Positions 22,966 to 34,996 are shown, numbered from the stretch's first letter. The stretch: 64,000 nt of DNA from Lineus longissimus (GCF_910592395.1 NC_088325.1:4743501-4807500); one strand, 5' to 3'. Made by a program: numbers and translations. The notes: a model not told the origin generated them from the letters alone.

Positions 22966-23414
22966 ATCAAGCCTATAATGATAATATGACAGATAGATCA
23001 CTGTCATGATCAATTCTATACTGACGCATCTTGTTAAATGGGGGGATGGGTATCCACCGAATACAAAATGAAATCGTGCCCATTTCACTGATTACCTCAC
23101 CTATTTCAATTATGCAACCTGACCTGGCACTTTCAGAATTTTCGAACTGTTCTCTTCAGAGGACAACTCTAATATGTATACTATACAGACACCTCTTTTG
23201 TTTTGTTATGGTGCATATTCATCGAGCCAATTAATGGAATTTCACCAATGCGGACTTGATTTGAATATTTTAAGAAATGCTCAAGGCATAACAGCGGGTA
23301 CCCTTATGAATATTGATGAGCATTTGAGACTCGGTCATATATTCATATACAAAACTTTGGATCGAATGTGGACTCGCTAGCCTCATCAGTATACATGTAT
23401 ATCATATTTTTCAG

Positions 23415-23504
23415 GGTAGAATCCTTCAGAAAGTGCGAATGCGAACAAAATAATCTTGCACCACAATGCATCCTTTGATCGCGACCCCTTCAAATAATAA
23501 AAAG
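23415..23504 (+). pseudogene. Decayed copy of the small cytoplasmic exon
   Basis: It follows an intact TATTTTTCAG acceptor and begins like exon 21188 (GGTAGAA.CCTTCAGAAAGTGCGAA), but a small deletion shifts the frame to a stop. The donor has changed from GTAAGT to GGAAGT. The downstream intron matches that of the intact copy. Confidence 0.65.
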
Positions 23505-24005
23505 GGAAGTCATCCTAGGTGTCTTTTATTCAGACTTGAGTTTGACGAAAAATGCGCAAAAATATATAAACAAATATCGCTTGACCGAGGAGAGTGATAC
23601 AAGCCTATGCAATAAAGTTTATTAATCACAAGAGGAATAATCTCGAGCATTCTCCAGCAATCCAGACTCTGACTGTTGAAAGACACTTCCATTTTTGCTT
23701 CATCATCATGGTAGTCCGTTGATACAATAATACCTTGTAATTCAGCAACATAGCGTTTGAGTCGACGACTTTGCAAATTCACGACATCGTCGTAATTTCG
23801 CGAAGTTGTCAACTCTGTGCTCAACTGTGATTTGATTATTACCCTTGCTGTAGGCCTGTACTTCCTGGATTTAAGCTGAACTCCCTGAGAGTATCACATG
23901 TCCGAGCTTCATATACTAGTTATCAGCCATCCTCAAATACCAGGGTCAGTTGTATGCCTCTCCCCTCGCTCACATCACTGTTCCTGGAGTAAACCGATGG
24001 TTAAT

Positions 24006-24420
24006 CGCGGGATTGATTGATTGATTGATTGGTTTTTAATCCACCTTAAAGATGAGAACACTCAAAATACAAGTTATATATCATTCTGGTGAACATAAAT
24101 ACAGAAATAAACAACTAATATACAGGGTGTAGTAAAATCAGAAAGGTGATTCGAAAGGATACAATGTATGTACACAAGAAGATAGATTTTACGAAATATT
24201 TTGTTATCACAAAAGTAAGATCTTGTAAAAAAAGAATACTGCTCGAGTGTGTGATCCGAGTCACTAGATTGCACGAGTTGATTTTCTGGCCAAAGAACAT
24301 TCACGTTGCGAGCATTGAGCAAACATTGAGAGAACATCAGGCGAACATTAAGAAATGTTAGGCGAACAGCGCCTCTGGCCCAGAATTTTTCGAACACCGC
24401 CTCTACAGGGTGGCCCAGAA
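24006..24420 (-). repeat. Probable retroposon 3' end, reverse orientation
   Basis: After host sequence shared with 20.75 kb (GTAAACCGATGRTTA), there is (TTGA)n followed by TTGGTTTTTAATCCACC. On the minus strand this reads as a retroposon 3' end with a (TCAA)n tail. The body carries no recognisable protein; family and 5' limit are uncertain. Confidence 0.35.
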
Positions 24421-25958
24421 TTATTTTCCCGTGCACAATAGAATTCTTAGTGTATCCATTGCGGGCCAGCCTGTAGTGAAATGGCTTACCGACCCCTGGG
24501 CTACTTTTGACGTCACTATAGCACAAAACAGTTTCTAATCGGTGTGCCTTGCAGCGGCTCTAGCTACCGGAGTTTCTATTCGGGGATAGTGCCTCTTGGC
24601 ATTTGGCCTATCCCTCCAAGCTATCAGAGTTTCGATTCGGTCGGCCCAGAAGTTTAATCAGACTCGGCATTAGAGAAAGCTTTGTGGTCTTGTGTTCACG
24701 GTAGTGTAGCCTGGGGGAAATCACTCTTTATTGACCTCGTTATTACGACTGACATTTAGAGCACGACCGTACATTATTGAGACATAGTTCTTAAAATAAT
24801 GATGACTCTGACTATCTGCTCTGCCGACATCTCATCTTTAAGAAATTGCATCGAAATACTCCAAAGCCTTCAAATATATTCATGATAAAAATGTGCTAGA
24901 ACGGTACTCAATATACTGTAGTTTGAGCTACTGACTCGCAGAAGTAAAACACACAAGGTTGGGAAATTAACAGTGAAAACGAAACATATTTATTATCAGT
25001 CTGAAAAATAGTGTGTTTGTCAGAGATTACGTAATCTAGCTTTTATCGTTTATAGTCAGTCTTTCCTTCGACCTTCACCGATTCTCTTTGTCTTAAACCT
25101 GAGGGCAAGCTGCTCGGTAGCTTTGGAGGCCTGCCTTTAGGGCTACCCAAGATCAAGATAATAAGAGTTGACGACGTCACGATCTCATAACATCGTCGTG
25201 ACTTCGAGACGTGGCTGAATTCCAACGCAATAATGTATGAAAAGGACGACAATGTAATGACGTAAAAGTCGACGGTCTTTCAACAGTCAGAGTCGGATTG
25301 CACGAGAAATGATCTCGAGCATTGATCTCGTGCAATAAAATATTTTCATTGAACGTTTGTATTGCACGCTCAAATCATGCGATAAATGTTTCATGCATCT
25401 TTCCCACATTTCTCTCAAAAGAAAGTCTTCAAAGTTATGAAGAGCAGTGGGGTTTGCGTTGTCTTATAAAAGCCGGTCCCTGGAGCACTTTCCTTAATTT
25501 TGGTTGAATTTGAATGGATTCTTTGGGCAGTTTTGGGAGGTTTACATGGTCTTGTCTACCGGATCACTTCACTTAGGGTATATGATAAAAGATCATCCGG
25601 TATCTTGAAAACGTATTTTCCAGGGTAATAACAATAGTATTGCATTTTGAGAGAATTTGGGAAAATCCCAGTTGGAAATGAAAAAAAAGAAGAAATAATT
25701 ATGTGGAATGTTACTGGCGACCAGTTAACATGGTTGGTTCCAAATAGACACTCAGCAATTCTATTGTGACCTATGCAATTGGTGGGTAACCCTAAAGCAC
25801 AAATTTGGTCACTCAAGTTAACCTTTAAAAGTTGTCTGTAATTTAGGGTTGATCTGTAGATATTCAGTTCCCCGCACAGACTAGCAGAGACCATCGGGGA
25901 CCACAGTTAGTTAAATCTTCTCATCTCTTTTCTTACTGACCTCTCTTGTCTCTTTCAG

Positions 25959-26033
25959 CGTTTGCTGAGTGCTCCGACGTCACTAGAAAATGGTGATGGC
26001 TTTGGGAGAACCATCGTGCCCAGATTCTTTTAA
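25959..26033 (+). CDS. IgSF receptor gene 1, candidate terminal exon
   Basis: A strong pyrimidine-rich acceptor (CTCTTGTCTCTTTCAG) ends at 25958. Entered in phase 0 (directly from the TM exon) it gives 24 residues (RLLSAPTSLENGDGFG...) and a TAA at 26031. Entered in phase 2 (after exon 21188-21270) it gives only three residues before TGA. Either way the cytoplasmic tail is short and has no tyrosine motif. The only AATAAA sites I noted after it are about 1.4 kb away (27428 and 27450). Confidence 0.45.
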   Translation, partial: RLLSAPTSLENGDGFGRTIVPRFF

Positions 26034-28088
26034 CCCAACGGACATGAAGGCGACCTGACGTAACCGCGCCTGTACAAAATAACAAGACGCTTAAAAGTAT
26101 GTTTCAACCACTCTCAGCACCAATAACTACTCGCTAACCTTGTTTGTCAGTTACCATCCGTCCATGATCAACCGAATTGGCAGTGTACATATATCACCAA
26201 TCTGGGATCATTGTCAATTACGTATTACTGTCGATATCAAGATAATTTGTCATCTCCTTCGTTGATACTAATCATAGCGTTTTTTTCTGCACTTAGTTCG
26301 ATCACTGTGATTTGGGATGTTAGCAACTTGTCTCACAGAGCTTTGTTTAGGAACTAAAAGGCGAGAGTCTCGCCTGAAGATTTTTGTGAATCCATACACT
26401 ATCAATAATATCATTGGCACAATATTTGCCATGTTTTGCCTTTTGTATGAGTTGCACGCTCAAACTCGACTTTTCTCTGATGTATCAATCATGGTCAAAA
26501 TCGATCAACGTCTATCTTTTTTTCATCTGAAAATTAGAGCTTGCTTGACATGTTTGATCAATGCAGTGTGGGGTATTTATTTTACCAAGTTGAAGTAAAT
26601 GGTGATTTGTATTTATCCATTGTATCACATAAACCTATAATGTATTCATACTTTTATAGAGGCACTGAATTGTGCTGCTTTCAATGTTCATTTTATTTCA
26701 TTATGTGGACCGGCTGGGAGTTATGTAACAACTAAAGGCCCACAGCGCGGTAAGGTCCAGGCAAGTGGGCGTGAACCTATATGCGTATGTTCATTTGTAT
26801 TTATCTGTGTTTTGTAGTTTCATATTCATGCCTGATAAACCATAGATTGTACGATCAGCAATTGTCATACTGTAATAACGATAATGTACATTTTGCACAG
26901 GCATGTAGGTATCCCAGTGCGCTAAAGATTGATGGGGGTCAGATGGGATGACATATTCCTTGGAGATAAAGGGTGTGTCGCTCAGTAGCTGAATTTAGAA
27001 AGATGGTAGGCCTTGTTTGACCCTACATGTATATACATAATTATGCGAAGGTAGTTGGGTAGGAGTTTGTGTTTTTCATTAGCCGCCTGCCTCCCCATAG
27101 TTTGGCGAGTTTTGGAATATATTAGTACCATATGTCAAGGTGTCTCGCTTTTCGGGGATATAAGTCTACTTTTGACCACTCTGCAGTAATGTGGCAATTG
27201 CATCGTCACATGATATCCAAGTTTCATTTAATTTTAGAAGGTTATTGGTTAACTGTGACATACAGTATGGGAATTTAAAGGCAATGACGGCTTCAGATCA
27301 TGATTTCTGTGATATTGGTAAACTTGATAAGTATTTGGACATTCAATTATTCAAGAGTCGACCCATGGACCGATCTAACTCTGGCAAATGTAAGGTTGAT
27401 CATGGTCACCACCTTTAATAGAGCCGAAATAAATATACAATACACCGATAATAAAACAGGACACAATGCTATTTTAGCCTGAAAAGAAAGAGCAATTAGA
27501 TTCGCTCAGGTCCACTTAATTTGGCTTTTGTAAGTTTTAAAGAGACCAAAATAAACAAATAAAGGAAACGTTCCATGCTGCACCATGCAAAACTTAAATG
27601 AACCAAACCGAATGAGACTATGTGAATAATATTATATTTTATTCCATAAACATATTTGATCGAATCCTGCAGTGAGTAGTATTGTACATTTGATCTATCA
27701 GTTCAGGTTTAAAACGTTTATTTGGCTTGTTTAGTTTGGCTTGTTTCATTTGGCTCGTTTCAACATTTACATACTACCAACATTAGCCTAACACTGACAG
27801 TTCATATACACAGTATGTTTAGCGTTCAGAAGTTGGGTCATTGTTTTATGCAAACTCGCCACAGGTGCACGGTTATCGGATTGTAAGACAACGAAGTTAT
27901 TAAAGCGAACTAAATGTAGATGGGAGTCATGGATGGTGTGGATCTATTTTTGAGATTAAGGTGGTATAGTCTGGGGGTATAGTTGAATTTTAGGGATATT
28001 ATTTTTGTATTTTCGGCCTTATGCTTCGATATTTGAGCATGACATGGTTTCAGTACCTAGTTGTATGACATTTGGAACATCAGTATCA
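26034..28088 (+). other. Probable 3' untranslated or intergenic region of gene 1
   Basis: No exon or known repeat recognised. Two AATAAA signals lie close together at 27428-27433 and 27450-27455. Confidence 0.4.
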
Positions 28089-28944
28089 TTTTTAGCTCAG
28101 CTGACAAAGTCAGCGGAGCTAGTCAAATAGCTATTCGTGTGGTGTCCGTCCTTCCTTATATCCATCCATCTGTAGACAAATTGGGCATTTTGTAACCGTA
28201 AGACCTAGGCACATCAAATCTGGCTTAAAGGAAGAACATCATATGCTGCAGACCATAATATGCTGCAGACAGAAAATTGATCGTGTTTTCGACTTAAATT
28301 CTTCTCACCAGAGGGCCATAGCCGTAAAATGCAAAGACATTTTTTGTCGCTTTACTCTTATAGATAGAGGCTTGAAATAAAGTTGAGGAAGTATGTATAC
28401 AAGTAGGTTTTGATATGAAATTGGATTAGTTTTGATTGATACTACCAGTTGAAGTTACTGAGCAAAATCTCTGTTGACTTAGTTAACTTGATTTGAATTT
28501 CCCGCTCTTTTTTAACTCCGAAGGTTGTGGGTTTGATCCCACCTCAGGGTAACTTTTTTTCCTTTTTTCCCATTTCCGATTTTCTTTTTTCCTTTTTAAT
28601 TTGGCAGGCGGCCATCTTGGAAATCACATTTTGCCAGTTCAAATCCTTTTGCTGTAGCTAGAGTGACTAAATGGTGGGCGTATCTGAAAGTCTCCATTAT
28701 GTATATCATTTTCGATTTGATCTACTCTTCATGGTCATAGGGCTCAAGCTCTTATACTTTACTTATACGAAGTACGTTTTGGCATTATTTGTCAAATAGT
28801 CTTTTTACTTTGGTATATATGCGTGATAGGCACATCAATATCTTAGCAATATCGAGGCTGAAAAAGACCTACCAGGTGCTTTCCATGTTTTGTACTTTGT
28901 GCCCGTGTATTTCAGCTGAGCGCCTGTACCTTGGGCCTCTTTTT
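28089..28944 (+). mobile_element. Dispersed element of the AGCTCA-hairpin family (copy 1)
   Basis: Starts with TTTTTAGCTCAGCTGACAAAG, pairing with GTCAGCGGAGCT as a hairpin, followed by GTGTCCGTCCTTCC. It ends with TTCAGCTGAGC...CCTTGGGCC and a T-run. This layout matches the elements at 47.7 and 58-59.2 kb. It has no coding capacity. A tRNA T-arm-like hairpin (GTGGGTTTGATCCCAC near 28530) is present. Fragments of the same family occur in units A and B (around 5630 and 10250). Confidence 0.6.
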
Positions 28945-29340
28945 GGTCAGATATGAAGACTTTGATTTAGATTTTCATTAACTCTACCTCTAGCCCCTCT
29001 GTTGCAATGCGGCAATTGTATCGTCTTATACTTGACTAACCTTATTGCCAGGATATTCATATTGGTTTAAAGTCTGCTGAATAGGCTCAAGCAATGAGGT
29101 TTGCCAAGTCTGTCATGGGAGGTAGCCCAAACCTGAAAATGATTTTCCTAGAGACAATGCTTTGGGCGACTAAATATGAGATGTAGCCTAATCCTCCCCT
29201 TGGCCGAATGCAAGCACAGCTTAGCATCAGAGGTAGTCCAAATCCTCTTAGAAATAGCCTAACTTCGGATGAATGTTTACGTTTTGGTGAGGCTATCTAA
29301 TGAGGCGCTTGTGATTGCAGGCCTCGGGTGTGAGCCTGTT

Positions 29341-29600
29341 GGAGCCCAATCTAGGTAAAAAGGGCTACAGGTAAAAAAGGCTACAGGTAAAAAAAACGTT
29401 TTACCTGTCTGATCAGTTGACCGGCTGTAAGGCCGTCTATTGAGTTGTATGTTTGGTTGTGACTCTGTCTGATCAGTTGACCGGCTGTAAGACCGTCGCT
29501 TGAGTTGACTGGTTGGTTTGGACTATGCAGGTAAAAAAAACCCTTTTTACGTGTAGCCTTTTTTACTGGTCCTTGCCGTAGCCATTTTTTACCGGCCCAT
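29341..29600 (+). repeat. Inverted GTAAAAA/TTTTTAC repeats around minisatellite units
   Basis: CTACAGGTAAAAAAGGCTAC occurs on the left and its inverse (GTAGCCTTTTTTAC) on the right. Two ~60-bp units of the minisatellite seen again at 30.1-30.8 kb lie between them. Confidence 0.55.
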
Positions 29601-30094
29601 CCTACGGTTTGCGCTTTGTTCGCGAAGGGTTAATCATGCCGCAATTGTGAAAGGAAACTTAAGAAAGGTATCAAAATTGTGTGGTGTTTTGGTCGGAGTT
29701 ATGATGCTGTAGATATGCGTGATGTAAATAATTACGGTAAACATTTCATGTACATCATTGTTTTGCTCAGTTTATAGTAATAAAACTTATTGATATATGA
29801 AATTTTAGTTGTCTGTTTCTGAGACTATTAGTTGGACAGGATTGGTTTCAAATCAGCGATGATTTTGGGTTGTGACATTATTGCCTTTGATGAACTAGCT
29901 GGTGTTATTGATATTTGGAGCCGCCCCATTTATGGTTGTGACGTTGTCTTTGTCTGTTTTATTGGTAACGCCTTACCGCTCAAACTTACTAGCTCTCCGT
30001 TACACACGTTTTAGGTTAGAAATTAACTGAGTCCGAATTTTGTAAGGAATTGAAGGATACATGGAGATTGCATATTATGCACAGTCTCTTGTTT

Positions 30095-30845
30095 ACACAG
30101 TTGACTTGCTGGTTATCAATTGGAATTGACCGGCTCCAAGGCTGTCTCTTGAATTAACTAGATGGTTGCGAATATCTCTGATGGGCTGGCCGACTAAAAT
30201 GTTGTCTCTTGATTTGACTGGCTGGGTGTGAATCTCTCTGATGGGATGACCGGCTCCCAGGCTGTCTCTTCAGTTGGCTGGATGGGTGTGAATAACTGAT
30301 GAGTTGACTGGCTGTAACGCTGTCTCTTGAGTTAACTGGATGGTTGTGAAACTGTTAGATTAGTTGACTGCCTGGGACGTTGTTTCTTGAGTTGACTGGC
30401 TGGGTGTGAATCTAACTGATGAGTTGACTGGCTGTAAGGCGGTCTATTGAGCTGGCTGGATGGTTGTGAAACTGCTAGATGAGTTGACTGGCTGAAAGGC
30501 TGTCTCTTAAGCTGACTGGGTGCTAGTGACTATCTCTGATGAGTTGGCTGGTAAGGCTAATCTCTTAAGTCAACTGGCTGGTTGTGAATCAGTCTGATGA
30601 GTTGACAGCCTGTAAGGCTGTCTCTTAAGTCAACTCGCTGGTTGTGATTCTGTCTAATGAGTTCAAAGGCTTTAAGGATGTCTAATGAGCTGACTAGCTT
30701 GCTGTGAATCTGTCTAATGAGTTGACAGGCTGTTAAGTTGCCCCTTGAGGTATTGGCTGGTAGCGAATCTGTCTGTTGTCTTGACCAGGTATAATGTTGT
30801 CTCTTGAGTCAACTGGCTTGTTGTGAATATGTCTGATGAGTTTTT
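30095..30845 (+). repeat. ~60-bp minisatellite
   Basis: About a dozen degenerate units of roughly 60 bp with the core GTTGACTGGCTGTAAGGCTG, then TCTCTTGAGTTGACTGG and GGTTGTGAATCTGTCTGATG. Units vary by substitutions and small indels. No coding reading is likely. Confidence 0.85.
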
Positions 30846-31261
30846 ACGCCGATTAGAACTGTTCAAGGGCCAAAACTATTCTCGCTTCAAATCATCGTCT
30901 GCATGCACGAACAAACCTAACGACACAGCAATTTTCCATACGCAACCAAAAGAGTGCGCATAAAACCCCTCAAAATCACTTTGTTTCATTTCATTTCACT
31001 TTGAAATGCAATATGACAGCTTTTTTATTTTTGGGAAAAAAAAACCGGAGAAAAGTCTTGTAGTTTCGTGGATGAGGTATTTCACCACATTCAGATTGCA
31101 ATAGCGGCCATTTCAAGGATGGACGGAACGACGTCGATTTAAGTAGTTTCATGCGCAAGGAGGTTGCACGCATGGGTCACTTGGCTAAATATGTGTAAAG
31201 TATTACACATTTCGAATCTCCACAGCCATGACAGTGGGTGCACGGTGTCCAACGTCAACTA

Positions 31262-31482
31262 TAATATAGTAGTAGTAGAGGTTTAGTTCTTATATAGCGC
31301 TTTTCCATGTTCCCCTGATCAAAGCGCTTTTGGAATATCATTTTATTACCCCGGCCTCCACAGAAGTCAATCGGGGGCTTCAAGGAGAAACCAGAAGGCG
31401 CTCACTTGAACTCGACCAGTAGGGGAACAAAGTAGTGACTCGGCCGGGAGTCGAACCTCTTCCACTGCGCTACTGCTGCCCC
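31262..31482 (-). mobile_element. tRNA-derived SINE (putative)
   Basis: Read on the minus strand, it begins with an A-box-like TAGCGCAGTGG and a B-box-like GGTTCGACTCC, unusually close together, so the tRNA head is shortened. A unique body follows, and it ends with AAGCGCTATATAAG and a (CTA)n tail. The GCGCTATATAA end resembles LINE 3' tails, as in SINEs mobilised by L2/CR1-type LINEs. Confidence 0.6.
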
Positions 31483-32791
31483 ATACCATTCTCAGGGGTC
31501 AATGCGCTCCCCATTTACGGTGGCTCTTATTGACCCCTGTATACATTCATATATAACAGATAACGTCTCGCCCGAAATCCAGAGGTGACGTAGCAAAATG
31601 ACCTATTACCCGTCTACTTTGCCGTGACGTGTCACTACGGTTTCTACAAGACAAAAATATTTCTGTGGCAAACCAAATAATCTTTCAATTGAGAACTGGT
31701 CTTATGGTAGACATAAATACAGATATCTGATACAAACATACAAAAATAAATTCTCTGTCGCTAATTTCCATATTACATTTGCCACCTGCAGCAAATAAGG
31801 TACCATTTAAAAAAAAACCAAGTGGCTGTCATTTAATCCTGATGACAAGCAGGCATTTCACAATAATCATACAGCACATGGCTAGTATTTGTCTGTGGTA
31901 TTGTAGTTAGTGTCGTATTTTAATGCAGGTTAATTTGACGCATTGAGGAAATTAATCATAGTAATATATATGACCAAAATCAAAAGAGATTTCAACCCTA
32001 TTCTCGGAGGCTTTAATTGGTGTTCACATGATAACCAGAAGCACAATTTTCATATTAATAATCTGATGCTAATACGAGTAATTAAACGACATGTGATATC
32101 GAGTGACTCCATCGATATTAATGTAAATTGTCATTAACTTATCACAAAGTTTATTTAGATATTTCCAGGGAATAATGAGCGCCCGGAAGTTGAGCTCATT
32201 GACCCCTGGGAATAGAAGTTGCACGCTGCCAACCAGTAAACTTACATTCTGCATATTTCACTTGGGTGCAACGACTCTCAGGAACGCAATACAAGTCATA
32301 GTATTAAGGGCAGTCATGAATAATTATAGGATAATAACTACATGTATACAATTAACAAACACGAGTTCAGAGTACATATTTGTACATATACAATTACTTC
32401 TTAGTCAGTTATATTCTTCTGTCCCGTATTAGTATCATATCACAAGTATCACATCATATTATAGTCATATGGCATTCCTGCCGCGGAAAATGCTTTGTTT
32501 AAAAGTCTATATACATGTAATCTGATAATTTGCCACAATAACGATGTCAGGGAATTCAAAACAGTAGGTCTGACTAGGAAAAGGCCAACCTGGTTTCATC
32601 AAGTGACAAAACTTTATGTCATACCCCCAAGAGTCATTGCGTTCAAGGAGACAATATTCAATACCATCAAGAGTCATCACCTTGATCAGGTGGAGTTACC
32701 TGGCAGATGTTATTAAGATACAAGTGTAAAATCGTTACACTTTTCTCGGAGTTCGTCATCTTATACTAAAAGAGCTTTGACCGCTCCCACG
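31483..32791 (+). other. Region upstream of IgSF gene 2
   Basis: No coding sequence recognised. The promoter of gene 2 must lie here. A TTATACTAAAAG stretch about 30 bp before the ATG is the only core-promoter-like sequence I noticed, and it is weak. Confidence 0.35.
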
Positions 32792-32837
32792 ATGAAACTT
32801 CTACCACCTTTGGCATTTATGCTTCTCCAGTTTCAAA
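32792..32837 (+). CDS. IgSF receptor gene 2, exon 1: signal peptide
   Basis: ATG followed by a hydrophobic leader (MKLLPPLAFMLLQFQ), then donor GTAAGT at 32838, phase 1 exit. A short signal-peptide exon ending in phase 1 is the standard first exon of IgSF receptor genes. The next phase 1-entry exon in view is the damaged one at 34024. The leader resembles that of gene 3 in layout but not in sequence. Confidence 0.7.
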
Positions 32838-33352
32838 GTAAGTAATTTTTGCGAACGTCGATTGTTTTTCTTTTGTGTCAGTCTTCATTTATTTTTCTGG
32901 TGTCTCACAAGCATAAACTGTATTTTCAACGATTTTATATGCCATCTACTCATTAGGATCAACTCGATATGTGACACTCAGCGATCAGACGTAGTGATGA
33001 CGTCACATCAGTAGCAGCGAATTGCCATACAAATCATACCATACAAAGAGGATTTGAACTTTGAAATCAGGCAAACCACCCCAGGACTTGCAGGGAAAGA
33101 GGACCAATTACCAACTGTCCAGAAAGCCCTAGCAATGGAGCTGATTGACAGAGGATACCCACGTGACACCAGGTTTGTGTTTTTTTCTAATAGACACGCC
33201 CATTCGCAATTCAGCTCACCACTGAACTCCAGTCAACAACCTGTTGCGAAAACCATTAAATGCATATCATCGGTTGCAATGAATCATAACTCTTAGCAGC
33301 GCATTATTAGGCTTGAACCGGTATTAAAATGTTGTGCGTTTCTGCAAAGGCA

Positions 33353-33630
33353 CAGAAGGCTCATTCCAAATTCCAAATTCTAAATCTGATCTGATCAATC
33401 CGATGAGGTTTTGCTTTCGACCAATACGCTATCTGATTGGTCAAAATCGAAACCTCATCCGACTGGTCAGATCAGATTGAAATTTGGAATTTGGAATTTC
33501 GCATTTTGCATTTCGAATTTCGCATTTGGAATTTGGAATTTCAAATTTGCATCTTGGCTAGTTTGGTAAGACCTGAATTAGGAATTTGGAATCTGGAATT
33601 CCGCATTTCGGATTTGGAATGAGCCTTCTG
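33353..33630 (+). mobile_element. MITE with 19-bp perfect inverted ends
   Basis: Starts CAGAAGGCTCATTCCAAAT and ends with its exact reverse complement. The interior has inner inverted repeats (CTGATCTGATC) and an array of GGAATTTGGAATTTCGCATT-like units. It lies in the intron between the gene 2 signal-peptide exon and the next exon. No target duplication is obvious. Confidence 0.7.
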
Positions 33631-34023
33631 GGCTTTCGTGCGTTTCCGTGTTGCCCAATATTGTTTGTTTTCTGTTTTTCCTTCTTGGCAGGTCTTGGTT
33701 TCTATATCTGTTTAGAGAATTCAAAGCTACAATGAACTGTGGAGAACAACCGCATACAGGTGTTACACCGGCCTCTGAAAAGAATGAGAAACTGCACAGG
33801 TGCCTCCCCCGCCTGGGCGTCGAAAATGTATAAATACAGTGGTTTCTATCTCGGTACTGCGCAACTGACTAGACGTCAACAACGGCTAGCGCACATAAGT
33901 CCTTAATATCATTTCTCCATATAACAAGTATGTCCTATAAATACACATTTTCTTCAACTCTTATCATCGCATGATCATTGTTTAAACCATTTTCTTCAAA
34001 GTTGTCCTTTATCCATTTTGCAG

Positions 34024-34306
34024 AGAAACCCCAAACGACCCTCATATGTGTGAACCGGATAGACAACATACTTAATTACCGTGCGCTGGAAACAAGTGAC
34101 TGGAAAATATACAGCAATTAAGATCGTGTACTGCCAGTAAGGTACTGAAGACTGCAGGAATTCCACCGTGCCTAACACAGATGATAACATTGCAGCCTTT
34201 TTCGTTGATGCCGACAAGACATATAATTAGTTTGTGGTGGTTGAAGATGGTGGGGATGTTGTATACAGGAGCACGGTTTTTGTTGATTTTCACACAAACA
34301 CGTCAG
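34024..34306 (+). pseudogene. IgSF receptor gene 2, damaged Ig-like exon
   Basis: Acceptor TCCATTTTGCAG at 34023 and donor GTGAGT at 34307. Entered in phase 1 it reads into a B-strand-like TTLICVN and a C-strand-like ETSDWKIY, then hits TAA near 34120. Another frame carries GTEDCRNSTVPNTDDN, then TAG, then an F-strand-like EDGGDVVYRSTVFV with Ser where the Ig cysteine is expected, leaving in phase 1 as the TM exon requires. Length, splice sites and phases are those of an Ig exon, but at least one frameshift, two stops and a lost cysteine break it. Sequencing error could explain part of this. Confidence 0.5.
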
Positions 34307-34996
34307 GTGAGTCGGGTTTGGCTTAAGTTGTGGATACTTGTATCGACATTATTCGAAAAACTGTAGAGCTGAAAACGCGTTAAGACCCAGTGTCATGTAT
34401 CAAATCCCTCTTATATAGCCACATACTTTTATTTGTATCTACTATATATCACCAAATCGAATTTCGACAGAATATAGAACCGTCGGATTAAATTGTCATT
34501 TGGCCTTTTTGTATCAACTATTCTAATATAATAACCAGATAGAATTTCGACAGAATATAGAACCGTCGCACACAGTTGATCATGCACTCGGCACTAAATG
34601 TAGCTGGTGGTTGCTTAAGCACACCAAACAGACCACTTGGATTCGCAGTGACTGAGACAGTGATCGATGCAGTTTTTCACCAACCAGACAGTTGACCCCA
34701 ATTGGTCTGTGTTCAGAAGCTGGTCATCTATATTTTTTATCACTAGCATATTAAATGTTTGTCTTCGTCACATTACTGGCTATAGTGTTGCATAGCAAAG
34801 CTTTCCGAGATCATGAATTAGAAAACATGTATAAAGTGCAATAGATCAGGTATCAGTCTGACCTCAATAGCTCATAAGATGAGCAAGGCAACAAGGAAAC
34901 CAAGTCGTCTACAAATGTATTAATTTTTACTGTATAAGCTCTCCTCACTAGTCTGATAATTTAATTAATCAAAATGATGTTATTGTTTTTTAACAG

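Noticed and set aside
24074-24526. 150-codon reverse open frame
   Set aside because: No transposase motif could be recognised despite ACAGGGTG motifs nearby, and both such motifs point the same way, so they are not inverted ends.
28505-28560. Possible tRNA gene (T-arm-like GTGGGTTTGATCCCAC)
   Set aside because: No acceptor, D or anticodon arms around it; it sits inside a repeat element.
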